NCBI RefSeq assembly: GCF_018224955.1
Contig: NZ_JAGTUU010000002.1
Coordinates: forward strand, 124,001-188,000
Length of the DNA stretch: 64,000 nucleotides
Reading direction: 5' to 3'
Source of the DNA: Thetidibacter halocola
Lineage (GTDB): Bacteria > Pseudomonadota > Alphaproteobacteria > Rhodobacterales > Rhodobacteraceae
The position numbers were made by a program, and so were the translations under genes. The notes beneath the pieces are model-generated. The model saw only the letters and a list, made by a program, of their open reading frames with translations, was not told where the DNA came from and did not search any database. Numbering within the stretch: the first letter of the stretch is position 1; every line of letters begins with the position of its first letter. Shown piece by piece: positions 10,175 through 21,644 of the stretch.

Positions 10175-10976
10175 CGTGTCCGAGGTTTCGGATCCCAAGA
10201 TCATCGCAATCGCTAACCAGAAAGGCGGGGTCGGCAAGACGACAACTACGATCAATCTTGGCGCCGCTTTGGCAGAACGCGGGTTTTCCGTTCTCGTTGT
10301 CGACCTTGACCCCCAGGGCAATGCATCGACGGGACTCGGAATCGCACTCGAAGACCGGCAAATGACGACCTACGACCTGCTCGTGGGCGAAGCGCCTATT
10401 GACAGGATCATCGCTGCAACCCCGGTGGACCGCCTCTCCATCGTTCCGGCCACGGTCGATCTCAGCTCGGCGGACATGGAGTTGATGAGCAGCGAGCGGC
10501 GCAGCTATCTCCTGCGCAAGGCGTTGCGGGATCCTGCTCTGATGCGCAAGGGTTTCGACTATGTCCTGATCGATTGCCCGCCTTCGCTGAACCTGCTGAC
10601 CGTGAATGCGATGGTGGCGGCGGATTCCGTGCTCGTTCCTCTGCAAAGCGAATTCTTTGCCCTGGAAGGCCTCTCGCAACTGATGCTCACAATCCGAGAA
10701 GTGCGCCAGACCGCGAATCCGGGACTGCGGATCGAGGGCGTGGTCCTGACCATGTATGACGCGCGCAACAACCTCTCACAGCTGGTCGAGGCCGATGCCC
10801 GTGACAACCTCGGCGAGCTGGTCCTGCGCACCGTCATCCCGCGCAATGTCCGCGTCAGCGAGGCGCCATCCTATGCGATGCCGGTCCTGACCTACGACAC
10901 GGCGTCAAAGGGAGCGGCGGCGTACCGCGCATTGGCGGCGGAAATCGAGAAGAAGAACGCGAAAATCGCGGCCTGA
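10167..10976 (+). CDS. parA: Chromosome partitioning ATPase ParA
   Basis: 269-residue Walker-type ATPase that moves ParB-parS complexes during chromosome segregation. The deviant Walker A motif KGGVGKTT is at residues 19-26, with the second conserved region VLVVDLDPQGNASTGLG and DYVLIDCPPSLNLLT. The ATG at 10167 overlaps the rsmG stop by 8 bases; a longer frame from 9969 is only the continuation into rsmG. parB follows 19 bases downstream. Confidence 0.96.
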   Translation: MPDVSEVSDPKIIAIANQKGGVGKTTTTINLGAALAERGFSVLVVDLDPQGNASTGLGIALEDRQMTTYDLLVGEAPIDRIIAATPVDRLSIVPATVDLSSADMELMSSERRSYLLRKALRDPALMRKGFDYVLIDCPPSLNLLTVNAMVAADSVLVPLQSEFFALEGLSQLMLTIREVRQTANPGLRIEGVVLTMYDARNNLSQLVEADARDNLGELVLRTVIPRNVRVSEAPSYAMPVLTYDTASKGAAAYRALAAEIEKKNAKIAA

Positions 10977-10995
10977 GGCACAGAGGGGCAAGAGC

Positions 10996-11892
10996 ATGTC
11001 GGACAAGAAGGAACGTCGCGGTCTAGGAAGGGGGCTCTCGGCCCTCATGGCGGATGTGGATCCGAACCCGGCTGGAGCGGCCGAAGGAACGCGTCGGTCT
11101 GATAGGACCATCCCGATCGAGCGGATTCATCCTAATCCGGATCAGCCACGGCGCAGCTTTTCCGAGGATCAGTTGGCAGAGCTTGCCAACTCGATCCGCA
11201 CCAAGGGCGTGATACAGCCGCTCATTGTCCGTCCGCACCCGACTAGGCCCGACTCGTTCGAAATCGTCGCCGGCGAACGCCGATGGCGCGCGGCGCAGAT
11301 CGCGCAACTTCACCAGTTACCGGTCCTCGTGCGGGATTTCGACGATACCGAGGTTCTCGAAGTCGCGATCATCGAGAACATCCAGCGCGCAGACCTGAAT
11401 CCCATCGAAGAGGCGATGGGTTATCGCCAATTGATGACCAGGTTCGGTCATACGCAGGAAAAACTGGCCGAAGCGTTGGGCAAGAGCCGCAGCCACATCG
11501 CCAACCTGATGCGTCTACTGTCTCTGCCGGAGACCGTGCAGGACATGGTCACTACCGGAAAGCTTAGCGCGGGTCATGCGCGCACGCTGATTACCGCGCC
11601 GAACCCGGAAACCCTTGCCGAACGGATCGTTACCAAGGGGCTTTCGGTCCGTGCGGCAGAAAAGCTTGCCCGCGACAGTGGTAACAAGCCTGCGGGCACC
11701 GGTCGCCGTGTCGGCATGCAGATCGAGAAGGATGCCGACACCCGCGCGCTCGAGGCTGATCTGTCCGCAGCGCTCGGCATGAATGTGCGCATCGACCATC
11801 CGCCGGGGCAGGACAAGGGCAGCGTCACCATTTCATACGATACGCTGGAACACTTGGATGCGCTCTGCAGCCTGCTCAGCACTTACCGCTGA
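10996..11892 (+). CDS. parB: Chromosome partitioning protein ParB
   Basis: 298-residue CTPase and DNA-binding protein that loads at parS and spreads. It shows the N-terminal KERRGLGRGLSALM typical of chromosomal ParB (the ParA-contact region), the CTP-binding boxes ELANSIRTKGVIQPLIVRP and GERRWRAAQIA, the HTH with NPIEEAMGYRQLM and KSRSHIANLMRLL, and a C-terminal dimer domain. A GGGGCAAGAGC ribosome site precedes the ATG. Its DNA targets are the two perfect parS sites upstream in the same operon. Confidence 0.96.
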   Translation: MSDKKERRGLGRGLSALMADVDPNPAGAAEGTRRSDRTIPIERIHPNPDQPRRSFSEDQLAELANSIRTKGVIQPLIVRPHPTRPDSFEIVAGERRWRAAQIAQLHQLPVLVRDFDDTEVLEVAIIENIQRADLNPIEEAMGYRQLMTRFGHTQEKLAEALGKSRSHIANLMRLLSLPETVQDMVTTGKLSAGHARTLITAPNPETLAERIVTKGLSVRAAEKLARDSGNKPAGTGRRVGMQIEKDADTRALEADLSAALGMNVRIDHPPGQDKGSVTISYDTLEHLDALCSLLSTYR

Positions 11893-11915
11893 GCGAGTTC
11901 CCGCAAGGAAGGCGA

Positions 11916-13064
11916 TCAATCCACCAGCAATTCGCCGATGACCCTGTTCAACAGCAATCGGCCGGCGACCGTCGCGCCGGCGCGTCCATCGCGACACCAC
12001 ATCAGTCCGTCCTCGACCAGCGAGGCCGCCCGCATATTCAGGATCGGTTGAGCCTCGAAAAACTCCATATCTACGCCTTCGGTCAGCCGTAGACCCATCA
12101 TGATGCGTTCATTGACAATATCTTGCGGTGATAACGCTGTACGATCTTCTGCCTGTCCGGTGTTTTCGACTCGCGACAGCCACGCGCCCGGCGCGGCTGG
12201 GCATTCGCTGGCCCAGCGCGTGCCGTCCAGGGTCAGCCGCCCATGCGCCCCGGGACCGACCCCGACCCAATCGCCATAACGCCAGTAGATCAGGTTGTGT
12301 CGCGATTCCGCGCCGGGCCTGGCGTGGTTCGAGACTTCGTAGGCCTGCATGTCGGCCTCGGCACAGATCTCGTTTGTCAGGTCATACATGTCTGCTGCCA
12401 GATCCTCGTCCGGGAGGCCGCGCAGGCCACCGGCACGTTGCCTGTCCCAGAATGCCGTGCCCTGTTCGATCGTCAGTTGATACAGCGACAGGTGATCTAC
12501 CGCCATGTCCAGGGCTTCGCGCAGTTCGGCCTCCCACGCTGTCAGGCTCTGGTCCTGACGTGCATAGATCAGGTCGAAACTCACCCGGTCAAAGACCGAC
12601 CGTGCAACGCCAAAGGCGCGCTTTGCTTCGTCGACGCCATGCAGGCGACCTAGTCGCCGCAGCTCATCATCTCGGAGCGCCTGAACGCCCAGCGACACGC
12701 GGTTCACCCCAGCTCGGGCATAGCCGTCAAACCGCGCAGCCTCGACAGAGCGCGGGTTTGCCTCCAGCGTGACCTCGATGTCGTTGGCCCAGACCCAATT
12801 CTCGCGCGAGGCCTCAAGCACCGCCGCCACGGACTCCGGGTCCATCAACGAGGGCGTGCCGCCGCCGAAAAACACTGAATTCAGGACGCGACCGGGCGTT
12901 TCACGCGCAACGCGCCGAACCTCGGAGGCGAGGGCGCGCGCCCAACGAGCCTGATCGATACTGCGCGCCACGTGGCTGTTGAAGTCGCAATAGGGGCACT
13001 TGGCCTCGCAAAAGGGCCAATGGACATACAGGGCAAAACCCGCCTGGCGCCAATCCTCAGCCAA
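11916..13064 (-). CDS. hemW: Radical SAM heme chaperone HemW
   Basis: 382-residue radical-SAM protein formerly annotated as coproporphyrinogen III oxidase-like; HemW members bind heme and deliver it rather than oxidise coproporphyrinogen. The cluster motif CEAKCPYC follows FALYVHWPF near the N-terminus, then VFFGGGTPSLM. I place the start at the TTG at 13062-13064 ([16 protein letters not shown]), 8 bases inside the rdgB end; no ATG exists near the conserved N-terminus, and the longer frame to 13142 adds a non-conserved peptide. Third gene of the rph-rdgB-hemW operon, convergent with parB. Confidence 0.92.
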   Translation of the reverse strand: MAEDWRQAGFALYVHWPFCEAKCPYCDFNSHVARSIDQARWARALASEVRRVARETPGRVLNSVFFGGGTPSLMDPESVAAVLEASRENWVWANDIEVTLEANPRSVEAARFDGYARAGVNRVSLGVQALRDDELRRLGRLHGVDEAKRAFGVARSVFDRVSFDLIYARQDQSLTAWEAELREALDMAVDHLSLYQLTIEQGTAFWDRQRAGGLRGLPDEDLAADMYDLTNEICAEADMQAYEVSNHARPGAESRHNLIYWRYGDWVGVGPGAHGRLTLDGTRWASECPAAPGAWLSRVENTGQAEDRTALSPQDIVNERIMMGLRLTEGVDMEFFEAQPILNMRAASLVEDGLMWCRDGRAGATVAGRLLLNRVIGELLVD

Positions 13065-13668
13065 AACAGCCAGCGATGAACTTGCGGAACGCGTCCGCGC
13101 GGTGGCTGATCCGGTTCTTTTCCCAGCGGTCCATCTCGCCAAAGGTCAGGTCCTGCCCGGCGGGAACAAAGATCGGATCGTATCCGTGCCCTTGGTCGCC
13201 ACGCATCGGCCAGACGACACGCCCCTCCATCACGCCGGGAAAGACATCGTCATGCCCGTCCGGCCAGGCCAGCACCAGCGTGCAGCAGAACCGGGCGGTC
13301 CAGGGTTCCGGCGCCCGACGGTCGACCAGCATGTCATGCGCCTTGGTCATCGCCATGACGAAGTCCCGACCAGAGCCTGTTTCGGCCCAATCCGCCGTGT
13401 AGACACCGGGTGCGCCATCCAGCGCGTCGATCTCGATGCCGGAATCGTCCGACAGGGCCGGCAGGCCGGTGACCTGCGCCGCCGCATGGGCCTTGATCCG
13501 GGCGTTTTCGGCAAAACTCGTGCCTGTTTCTTCGGGTTCGGGCAGGTCCATCTCCTTCGCGCCGACCACCGACACGCCGTAGGGTTCCAGCAGGGCGGCG
13601 ATCTCTTCCAGCTTGCCCTGGTTATGCGTCGCCACCAGCAGCCGGTTCCCGGTAAAGCGTCGGGTCAT
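13057..13668 (-). CDS. rdgB: XTP/dITP pyrophosphatase (RdgB/HAM1)
   Basis: 203-residue house-cleaning NTP pyrophosphatase that removes dITP and XTP. The nucleotide-site motif [10 protein letters not shown] is at about residues 13-22 and the catalytic [23 protein letters not shown] follows (key acid in DDSG). The ATG at 13666-13668 overlaps the rph stop by 4 bases; an open frame reaching 13890 is rejected as out-of-frame reading of rph. Length is normal for the family. Confidence 0.95.
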   Translation of the reverse strand: MTRRFTGNRLLVATHNQGKLEEIAALLEPYGVSVVGAKEMDLPEPEETGTSFAENARIKAHAAAQVTGLPALSDDSGIEIDALDGAPGVYTADWAETGSGRDFVMAMTKAHDMLVDRRAPEPWTARFCCTLVLAWPDGHDDVFPGVMEGRVVWPMRGDQGHGYDPIFVPAGQDLTFGEMDRWEKNRISHRADAFRKFIAGCFG

Positions 13669-14378
13669 GCCACCGCCTTGCGCTGGATCGCCACCAGGTC
13701 CGTGACGCCCTGTTCGGCCAAGCCCATCAGCGTGTCCATCTCGGTCCGGGAAAAGGTCGCGCCCTCGGCGCTCATCTGCACCTCGATCAGTCGCCCGTCG
13801 CCGCGCAGGATGAAATTGCCATCGACGCCAGCTTCGCTGTCCTCGGGGTAGTCTAGGTCCAGGACCGCCTGGCCGGCGTATATTCCGCAAGAAACCGCCG
13901 CAACCTCGGAGACCAGCGGATCGATTCGGATATCGCCGGCCTTCATAAGCTTGTTCACTGCCAGGCGCAGTGCGACCCAGCCCCCGGTGATCGAGGCGCA
14001 GCGCGTCCCGCCATCCGCCTGGATCACGTCGCAGTCGACGGTGATCTGCCGTTCGCCCAGTGCCAGCCGGTCAACCCCGGCGCGCAGCGCGCGGCCGATC
14101 AGGCGCTGGATTTCCACCGTGCGCCCGCCCTGCTTGCCGCTCGCGGCCTCGCGCCGCATCCGGGTCGAGGTCGAGCGTGGCAGCATGCCGTATTCCGCCG
14201 TCACCCAGCCCTGTCCGGTTCCCTTGATGAAGGGCGGTACACGTTCCTCGATCGAGGCGGTGCACAGCACATGCGTGTCGCCCACCTTGATCAAGCAGGA
14301 CCCTTCGGCATGTTTCAGAACACCGGTTTCGATTGAAACCGCGCGCATTTCACCTAAGTTTCGTCCGGAAGGCCGCAT
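13665..14378 (-). CDS. rph: Ribonuclease PH
   Basis: 237-residue phosphorolytic 3'-5' exoribonuclease that trims tRNA 3' ends. Diagnostic segments are [38 protein letters not shown] and the phosphate-site region [11 protein letters not shown]. Length matches RNase PH. First gene of a leftward operon with rdgB and hemW, divergent from hrcA with 116 bases between starts. Confidence 0.96.
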   Translation of the reverse strand: MRPSGRNLGEMRAVSIETGVLKHAEGSCLIKVGDTHVLCTASIEERVPPFIKGTGQGWVTAEYGMLPRSTSTRMRREAASGKQGGRTVEIQRLIGRALRAGVDRLALGERQITVDCDVIQADGGTRCASITGGWVALRLAVNKLMKAGDIRIDPLVSEVAAVSCGIYAGQAVLDLDYPEDSEAGVDGNFILRGDGRLIEVQMSAEGATFSRTEMDTLMGLAEQGVTDLVAIQRKAVA

Positions 14379-14443
14379 GTCTTTCCTCCATCATGCCGAT
14401 GTTCTGCGGGATAGACGGGCAGGGCCGTGGGGCGCAACCCCGA

Positions 14444-14472
14444 TTGACGCCGGACACGCGGTGTCTTTAATT
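14444..14472 (+). promoter_or_regulatory. Putative hrcA-grpE promoter
   Basis: TTGACG at 14444-14449, a 17-base spacer, then TTAATT at 14467-14472, followed 22 bases later by the hrcA start. It fits a sigma-70-like promoter. No CIRCE inverted repeat (TTAGCACTC-N9-GAGTGCTAA) is seen between rph and hrcA, so HrcA does not appear to repress itself through this element here. Confidence 0.4.
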
Positions 14473-14494
14473 ATCCGGTCTCGAGAGGCCATGG

Positions 14495-15565
14495 ATGTCA
14501 CAGGCAAGCCAGTTGCTGGATCAGATGAACGACCGCTCGCGCGAGGTGTTCCGCCGCGTTGTCGAAGGTTATCTGGAAAACGGCGAACCGGTTGGGTCTC
14601 GCACGCTGACTCGCACTATGACGGAAAAGGTCTCGGCTGCGACGATCCGCAACGTGATGCAGGATCTCGAATACCTGGGGCTTCTGGGCAGCCCGCATGT
14701 CAGCGCCGGCCGGGTGCCAACGCAGATGGGGCTGCGGATGTTCGTTGACGGCCTGCTCGAGGTGCGTGAACTCGGTGCCGACGACCGCGAGGCGCTGGAT
14801 GCCACGGTCGGGTCCAACGAGGACGACGTGGGCGGCCTGCTGGACAAGGTCGGCAGCGCGCTGTCTGGCGTGACGCATGGCGCGTCCGTGGTTCTGGCCC
14901 CGAAATACGAGGCGCCGCTGAAGCATATCGAATTCGTCGCCCTGTCGCCGGACCGTGCGCTGGTCGTCATCGTCTTTGCGGACGGCCATGTGGAAAACCG
15001 CCTGTTCACGCCGCCGCCAGGTCAGACGCCCAGTTCAATGCGCGAGGCGGCGAATTTCCTGAATACCTTCGCCGAGGGGCGCACCCTGTCCGAGCTGCGC
15101 AAGGTCATGGGTGTCGAGATCGTCCGCCGCCGCCAGGAGATCGATGCGCTCGCGGCTCAGCTGGTCGAATCAGGCATTGCCGTCTGGAATGGGGAAAACG
15201 ACACGCCAGCCCGGTTGATCGTGCGCGGCCGCTCGAACCTTTTGGGCGGCCCTACCGCGGATGAAGAGCTTGACCGAATCCGCAGCCTGTTCGACGACCT
15301 CGAACGCAAGCGGGACATCGCCGAATTCCTGCAATTGGCCGAACAGGGTGAGGGTGTGCGCATTTTCATCGGCTCTGAGAACAAACTTTTCTCACTTTCG
15401 GGTTCCTCTCTGGTGGTGTCTCCATATATGAACGCGGACCGTAAGATTGTCGGTGCGGTGGGCGTGATCGGCCCGACGCGCCTGAACTATGGCCGGATCG
15501 TCCCGATCGTGGATTACACGGCCCAACTTGTCGGGCGGTTGATCGCCGACCGGCAGCAGAGGTGA
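14495..15565 (+). CDS. hrcA: Heat-inducible transcription repressor HrcA
   Basis: 356-residue repressor that binds CIRCE elements before groESL and related genes and is kept active by GroEL. The N-terminal winged helix (LDQMNDRSREVFRRVVEGYLENGEPVGS, shortened) and SAATIRNVMQDLEYLGLL are diagnostic; the C-terminal GVIGPTRLNYGRIVPIVDYTA is the HrcA end signature. ATG 14495 is used; an overlapping ATG at 14491 is in another frame. grpE begins 3 bases after the stop. Confidence 0.95.
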   Translation: MSQASQLLDQMNDRSREVFRRVVEGYLENGEPVGSRTLTRTMTEKVSAATIRNVMQDLEYLGLLGSPHVSAGRVPTQMGLRMFVDGLLEVRELGADDREALDATVGSNEDDVGGLLDKVGSALSGVTHGASVVLAPKYEAPLKHIEFVALSPDRALVVIVFADGHVENRLFTPPPGQTPSSMREAANFLNTFAEGRTLSELRKVMGVEIVRRRQEIDALAAQLVESGIAVWNGENDTPARLIVRGRSNLLGGPTADEELDRIRSLFDDLERKRDIAEFLQLAEQGEGVRIFIGSENKLFSLSGSSLVVSPYMNADRKIVGAVGVIGPTRLNYGRIVPIVDYTAQLVGRLIADRQQR

Positions 15566-15568
15566 CGC

Positions 15569-16126
15569 ATGGCAGAGTCCAAGGAAGAAGAGTTTTTCGA
15601 AGAGGCAGAAGACATTTCGCCGGATGAACCGGCGAACGACGAACTGCATGGCATCGAGGATGAAATCGAGTTGCTGCGCGCCGAGCGCGACGATTTCAAG
15701 GATCGCTTCATGCGCGCGCTGGCAGACGCGGAAAACGCCCGCAAGCGCGCCGCGAAGGACCGGCAAGAGGCACAAGCCTATGGCGGTACGCGCATCGCGC
15801 GCGACCTGCTGCCGGTCTATGATAACCTGAACCGCGCGCTTCAGGCTGCCAGGGAGGACAGTTCCTCGGCCGTGTCGACCGCGCTGATCGAGGGCGTGGA
15901 GCTGACGCTCAAGGAATTGCTGAACGTGTTCGACCGCCATGGTGTGTCGCGAATCACGCCCACGGTCGGAGACCGCTTTGACCCCAAGGTGCACGAAGCC
16001 ATGTTCGAGGCCCCGCTGCCCGGAACCAGGGCCGGCGACATCATCCAGGTCTCGACCGAGGGGTTCCTGCTGCACGACCGCCTCCTGCGCCCGGCGCAGG
16101 TCGGCGTGTCGTCCATGACCAGCTGA
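15569..16126 (+). CDS. grpE: Nucleotide exchange factor GrpE
   Basis: 185-residue co-chaperone that releases ADP from DnaK. The acidic N-terminus and long coiled coil (about residues 25-75, DEIELLRAERDDFKDRFMRAL) lead to the beta domain with KHEAMF-type signature (PKVHEAMFEAPLPGTRAGDI) and the C-terminal LRPAQVGVS. It is coupled to hrcA (3-base gap) and followed by a strong terminator at 16155-16179. Confidence 0.95.
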   Translation: MAESKEEEFFEEAEDISPDEPANDELHGIEDEIELLRAERDDFKDRFMRALADAENARKRAAKDRQEAQAYGGTRIARDLLPVYDNLNRALQAAREDSSSAVSTALIEGVELTLKELLNVFDRHGVSRITPTVGDRFDPKVHEAMFEAPLPGTRAGDIIQVSTEGFLLHDRLLRPAQVGVSSMTS

Positions 16127-16154
16127 CCCCGAGCGACAGGCGAAACGGATCGCA

Positions 16155-16179
16155 GGGCGGGGTCATACCCCGCCCTTTT
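16155..16179 (+). terminator. Intrinsic terminator after grpE
   Basis: GGGCGGGGT (16155-16163), 3-base loop, ACCCCGCCC (16167-16175), then TTTT. The 9-bp stem is perfect. It overlaps the stop codon of the convergent mutS gene, whose transcript would also fold this hairpin but without a clear U tract. Confidence 0.8.
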
Positions 16180-18829
16180 CCTTGAGCAGGGCCTTGAGCT
16201 CGTACAGCGCCTGCAAGGCTTCGCGCGGCGTCATTTCGTCCGGCAAAAGCGCCTCCAGCCTTGTTTCCACCTCGGATGGTCCCTTTTTCGCGGCAACCGG
16301 GGCAGGCGTCAGCGCCGCGGCCGAGAACAACGGCAGGTCGTCGATCAACGCCTTGGGCGAGGTGCGCTCGCGCTCGCCCTTCTCTAGCGCGGTCAGCACT
16401 GCCCGCGCGCGCGTGATCACCGGCCTGGGCAGGCCCGCAAGCTGCGCCACCTGCACGCCATAGGACCGGTCCGCGGCGCCGTCCCGCACCTCATGCAGGA
16501 AGATGACGTCGCCACCATGCTCCTTGACCGCGACAGTCGCGTTCTTCACCCCGTCCAGCTTGCCCGCCAGTTGCGTCAGCTCGTGGTAATGCGTGGCGAA
16601 CAGGCCGCGCACCCGGTTCACCGCCTGAAGATGCTCCAGCGTCGCCCAAGCGATGCTCAGCCCGTCATAGGTAGCCGTGCCACGGCCGATCTCATCGAGG
16701 ATCACGAGGGCGCGGTCGTCGGCCTGGTTCAGGATCGCAGCGGTTTCGACCATCTCGACCATGAAGGTCGACCGTCCCCGCGCAAGGTCGTCCGAGGCGC
16801 CGACGCGGCTGAATATCTGGCTGACCAGCCCGACATGCGCACTTGCCGCCGGAACAAAGGAACCGATCTGCGCCAGCAGCGCAATCAGCGCATTCTGCCG
16901 CAGGTAGGTTGACTTGCCGGCCATGTTCGGCCCGGTCAGCAGCGTCACCGCCGATCCCTCGCCCTCGATCGTCAGGTCGCAATCATTGGCGATGAAAGGC
17001 TCTCCGGCGCGGCGCAGCGCCTCTTCCACCACCGGGTGCCGCCCTTGTTCCACGTGGAAAGCCCGGCTGTCGTCCACCCTTGGCGCCACCCAGTCGCGTT
17101 CCCGTGCCAAGTCGCCCAAGCCCAGCGCCAGGTCGATCTCGGCCAGCGCCAGCGCGGTTTCGGCCAGAGCGGGCGCGCGGTCCAGAATACCCGCTTTCAG
17201 GCTGTCATAGAGCCGCTTTTCAATCTCCAGCGCCTCTGACCCGGCATTCAGGATCCGGGTTTCCAGTTCCGACAGTTCGACGGTGGTGAACCGCACCTGA
17301 TTTGCCGTCGTCTGCCGGTGGATGAAGCGGTCCGACAGGCCCAGCATCTTTTCCGCATGGGTCGAGGTCGTCTCAATGAAGTAACCGAGCACGTTGTTGT
17401 GCTTGATCTTCAGGCTGCCGATGCCGGTTTCCTGCGCATATTGCGCCTGCATCCGGGCCACCACACCGCGCCCTTCGTCGCGCAGCATCCGCGCGGCGTC
17501 CAGGTCGGCGTTATAGCCGGCGGCGATGAACCCGCCGTCCCGAACCAGCAGCGGCGGTTCCGCCACCAGCGCCGCGTCCAGCCGTTCCAGCAGCGCATCA
17601 TGACCGGTCAACGCCCCCGCGGCCTCGGCGATCAGGCCGGGCAGGTCCTGCCCGGACAGCATCCGGGATATGGCCTCTGCCTGGGTCAGGGTATTGCGCA
17701 CCGCCGCCAGGTCGCGCGGCCCTCCGCGATCCAGCCCCAGGCGCGACAGGGCACGGTCCATGTCCGGCACGCGGCGCAGCATATCGCGCAAGGAGTGGGC
17801 CTGATTCGTGTCGAATCCCCACTGCACTGCCGACAGCCGTCCCCGGATCCCGTCGAGGTCGCGCGAGGGCGACGAGATCCGCCTTTCCAGCAGGCGCGCA
17901 CCCGCCGCCGTCGCCGTCCGGTCGATTACCGACAAGAGCGATCCGGCGCGCCCACCCTGCATGGAATGCGTCAGTTCCAGGTTCCGGCGCGTCGCCGCGT
18001 CGATCTGCATGAAGCGCGACACCGCCTCTTGCCTGGGCGGTTGCAGCAGCGGCAGCTTGCCCTTCTGCGTGATGTCCAAGTAGTCGACAAGCGCACCCAT
18101 CGCGGACAATTCGACCCGCGCGAAGGACCCGAAGCCGGACAGGCTGGCCACGCCGAACAGATGGCAGAGCCGATTCTCGGCCCCGGTGCTGTCGAAACTG
18201 GCGGCGCCCAGCACGGTCGGGTAGATCCCCAGATCGCCGAGCACGCCGCGCAGGTCTTCGTCGACCGTATCCGTCACCAGGACCTCGGACGGTGCCAGCC
18301 GTGCGAGTTCCGCGCCGATCCGTGCCCGCGCCAATGGCAGGACGTGGAACGCGCCCGTGGAAATGTCGGACCAGGACAGCGCCCAGTCATCCCGCACCCG
18401 TGCCAGCGCGGCGAGGTAATTGTGCCGCCGGGCTTCCAGCAGCGATTCCTCTGTCAGGGTGCCCGGCGTCACCAGCCGCACCACGTCGCGCTTGACCACC
18501 GACTTGTAACCGCGCTTCTTCGCCTCTTCGGGGCTTTCCAGTTGCTCGCCCACCGCCACGCGGAATCCCTTGCGGATCAGCGTCAGCAGATAGCCCTCGG
18601 CGGCGTGCACCGGCACGCCGCACATCGGGATATCGTCGCCTTCGTGTTTGCCGCGTTTCGTCAGGGCGATATCCAGTGCCTCGGACGCCGCAACCGCGTC
18701 GTCAAAGAACATCTCGTAGAAATCGCCCATCCGGTAGAACAGCAACGCGTCCGGATACTGGGCTTTGATTTCCAGATATTGCGCCATCATCGGCGTGACG
18801 GTATTTTTATTGCTCTTTTCGGCAGACAT
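16163..18829 (-). CDS. mutS: DNA mismatch repair protein MutS
   Basis: 888-residue mismatch-recognition ATPase. The mismatch-binding N-terminal domain shows MMAQYLEIKAQYPDALLFYRMGDFYEMF with the conserved Phe-Tyr-Glu; the ATPase has Walker A GPNMAGKST at about residue 630, followed by the Walker B region ALVILDEIGRGTATYDG and THYHEL. I start at the ATG at 18827-18829, which has GGGGAAAGAG just upstream; a frame extending to 19633 only adds antisense reading of the malic enzyme gene. A parS-like palindrome lies inside this gene at 17046-17061. Confidence 0.95.
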   Translation of the reverse strand: MSAEKSNKNTVTPMMAQYLEIKAQYPDALLFYRMGDFYEMFFDDAVAASEALDIALTKRGKHEGDDIPMCGVPVHAAEGYLLTLIRKGFRVAVGEQLESPEEAKKRGYKSVVKRDVVRLVTPGTLTEESLLEARRHNYLAALARVRDDWALSWSDISTGAFHVLPLARARIGAELARLAPSEVLVTDTVDEDLRGVLGDLGIYPTVLGAASFDSTGAENRLCHLFGVASLSGFGSFARVELSAMGALVDYLDITQKGKLPLLQPPRQEAVSRFMQIDAATRRNLELTHSMQGGRAGSLLSVIDRTATAAGARLLERRISSPSRDLDGIRGRLSAVQWGFDTNQAHSLRDMLRRVPDMDRALSRLGLDRGGPRDLAAVRNTLTQAEAISRMLSGQDLPGLIAEAAGALTGHDALLERLDAALVAEPPLLVRDGGFIAAGYNADLDAARMLRDEGRGVVARMQAQYAQETGIGSLKIKHNNVLGYFIETTSTHAEKMLGLSDRFIHRQTTANQVRFTTVELSELETRILNAGSEALEIEKRLYDSLKAGILDRAPALAETALALAEIDLALGLGDLARERDWVAPRVDDSRAFHVEQGRHPVVEEALRRAGEPFIANDCDLTIEGEGSAVTLLTGPNMAGKSTYLRQNALIALLAQIGSFVPAASAHVGLVSQIFSRVGASDDLARGRSTFMVEMVETAAILNQADDRALVILDEIGRGTATYDGLSIAWATLEHLQAVNRVRGLFATHYHELTQLAGKLDGVKNATVAVKEHGGDVIFLHEVRDGAADRSYGVQVAQLAGLPRPVITRARAVLTALEKGERERTSPKALIDDLPLFSAAALTPAPVAAKKGPSEVETRLEALLPDEMTPREALQALYELKALLKEKGGV
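17046..17061. other. Degenerate parS-like palindrome inside mutS
   Basis: TGTTCCACGTGGAAAG contains a perfect 12-base palindrome (TTCCACGTGGAA) and matches the parS consensus at 12 of 16 bases; TGTTCCACGTGGAACA-type sites are used as parS in other bacteria such as Pseudomonas. It codes part of a conserved MutS strand (FHVEQGRHPVVE), so chance is possible. Confidence 0.3.
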
Positions 18830-18907
18830 GCTCTTTCCCCCGGCCGTCGCTCGTGACATTAAGACGGTCGGCAAACGGGGAAAACCCCGATCACGGCAGG
18901 GATGCAC

Positions 18908-21163
<2,256 letters not shown>

Positions 21164-21191
21164 GGCGGGGCGGGCCGAACCCCCGCCTTTT
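21164..21191 (+). terminator. Intrinsic terminator after maeB
   Basis: GGCGGGG (21164-21170), a 10-base loop, CCCCGCC (21181-21187), then TTTT. It starts directly after the stop codon. Confidence 0.7.
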
Positions 21192-21208
21192 CCGGACCCG
21201 GATCGCGC

Positions 21209-21595
21209 ATGAAGACCGACACCGACAGTTTCTATCGGATGGCCCAGGCCGCTATCGACGCCTTTCCCGAGCCGTTCCGCAAGGCGGCGGCCCAGGTCGT
21301 GCTGCAAGTCGTGGACTGGCCGCCGGACGACATCCTCGACGAGATGGGCATCGACGATCCGCTGGACCTGACGGGACTCTATGACGGAGTGCCGATGACC
21401 GAGAAATCCCTTGCCGATCCCTCGCCCTATCCCGACACGGTCTGGCTGTTCCGAGAGCCGATCCTCGACGAATGGCGCGAGCGCGGCGATGTGGCATTGC
21501 GGGATCTCGTGGCGCATGTGACGGTGCATGAATTCGCCCATCATTTCGGTTGGTCCGACGCGGATATCGCGACCATCGACCGCTGGTGGGAATGA
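21209..21595 (+). CDS. Metallopeptidase family protein (minimal zincin, PF06262-type)
   Basis: 128-residue acidic protein with the zinc-protease signature HEFAHHFG (HExxH plus downstream H) near residues 109-116, followed by SDADIATIDRW. This matches the small 'metallopeptidase family protein' zincins of actinobacteria and alphaproteobacteria, whose substrates are unknown. There is no signal peptide, so it is likely cytoplasmic. It lies between maeB and modA, 50 bases before the latter, with no evident functional link. Confidence 0.85.
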   Translation: MKTDTDSFYRMAQAAIDAFPEPFRKAAAQVVLQVVDWPPDDILDEMGIDDPLDLTGLYDGVPMTEKSLADPSPYPDTVWLFREPILDEWRERGDVALRDLVAHVTVHEFAHHFGWSDADIATIDRWWE

Positions 21596-21644
21596 CGCGG
21601 GACGCCTTGTAACGCGCGGGCTTTGTCACCACACTCCGCCCATC

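Noticed and set aside
12897-12912. Half-parS sequence GTTTCACGCGCAAC in hemW
   Set aside because: Only one half of the palindrome is intact, so ParB binding is unlikely.
14324-14341. Palindrome CGGTTTCGATTGAAACCG near the rph start
   Set aside because: It is inside rph coding sequence, does not match parS or a known operator, and has no second copy that I saw.
14379-14494. CIRCE element before hrcA
   Set aside because: I looked for TTAGCACTC-N9-GAGTGCTAA and found neither half in the rph-hrcA gap.
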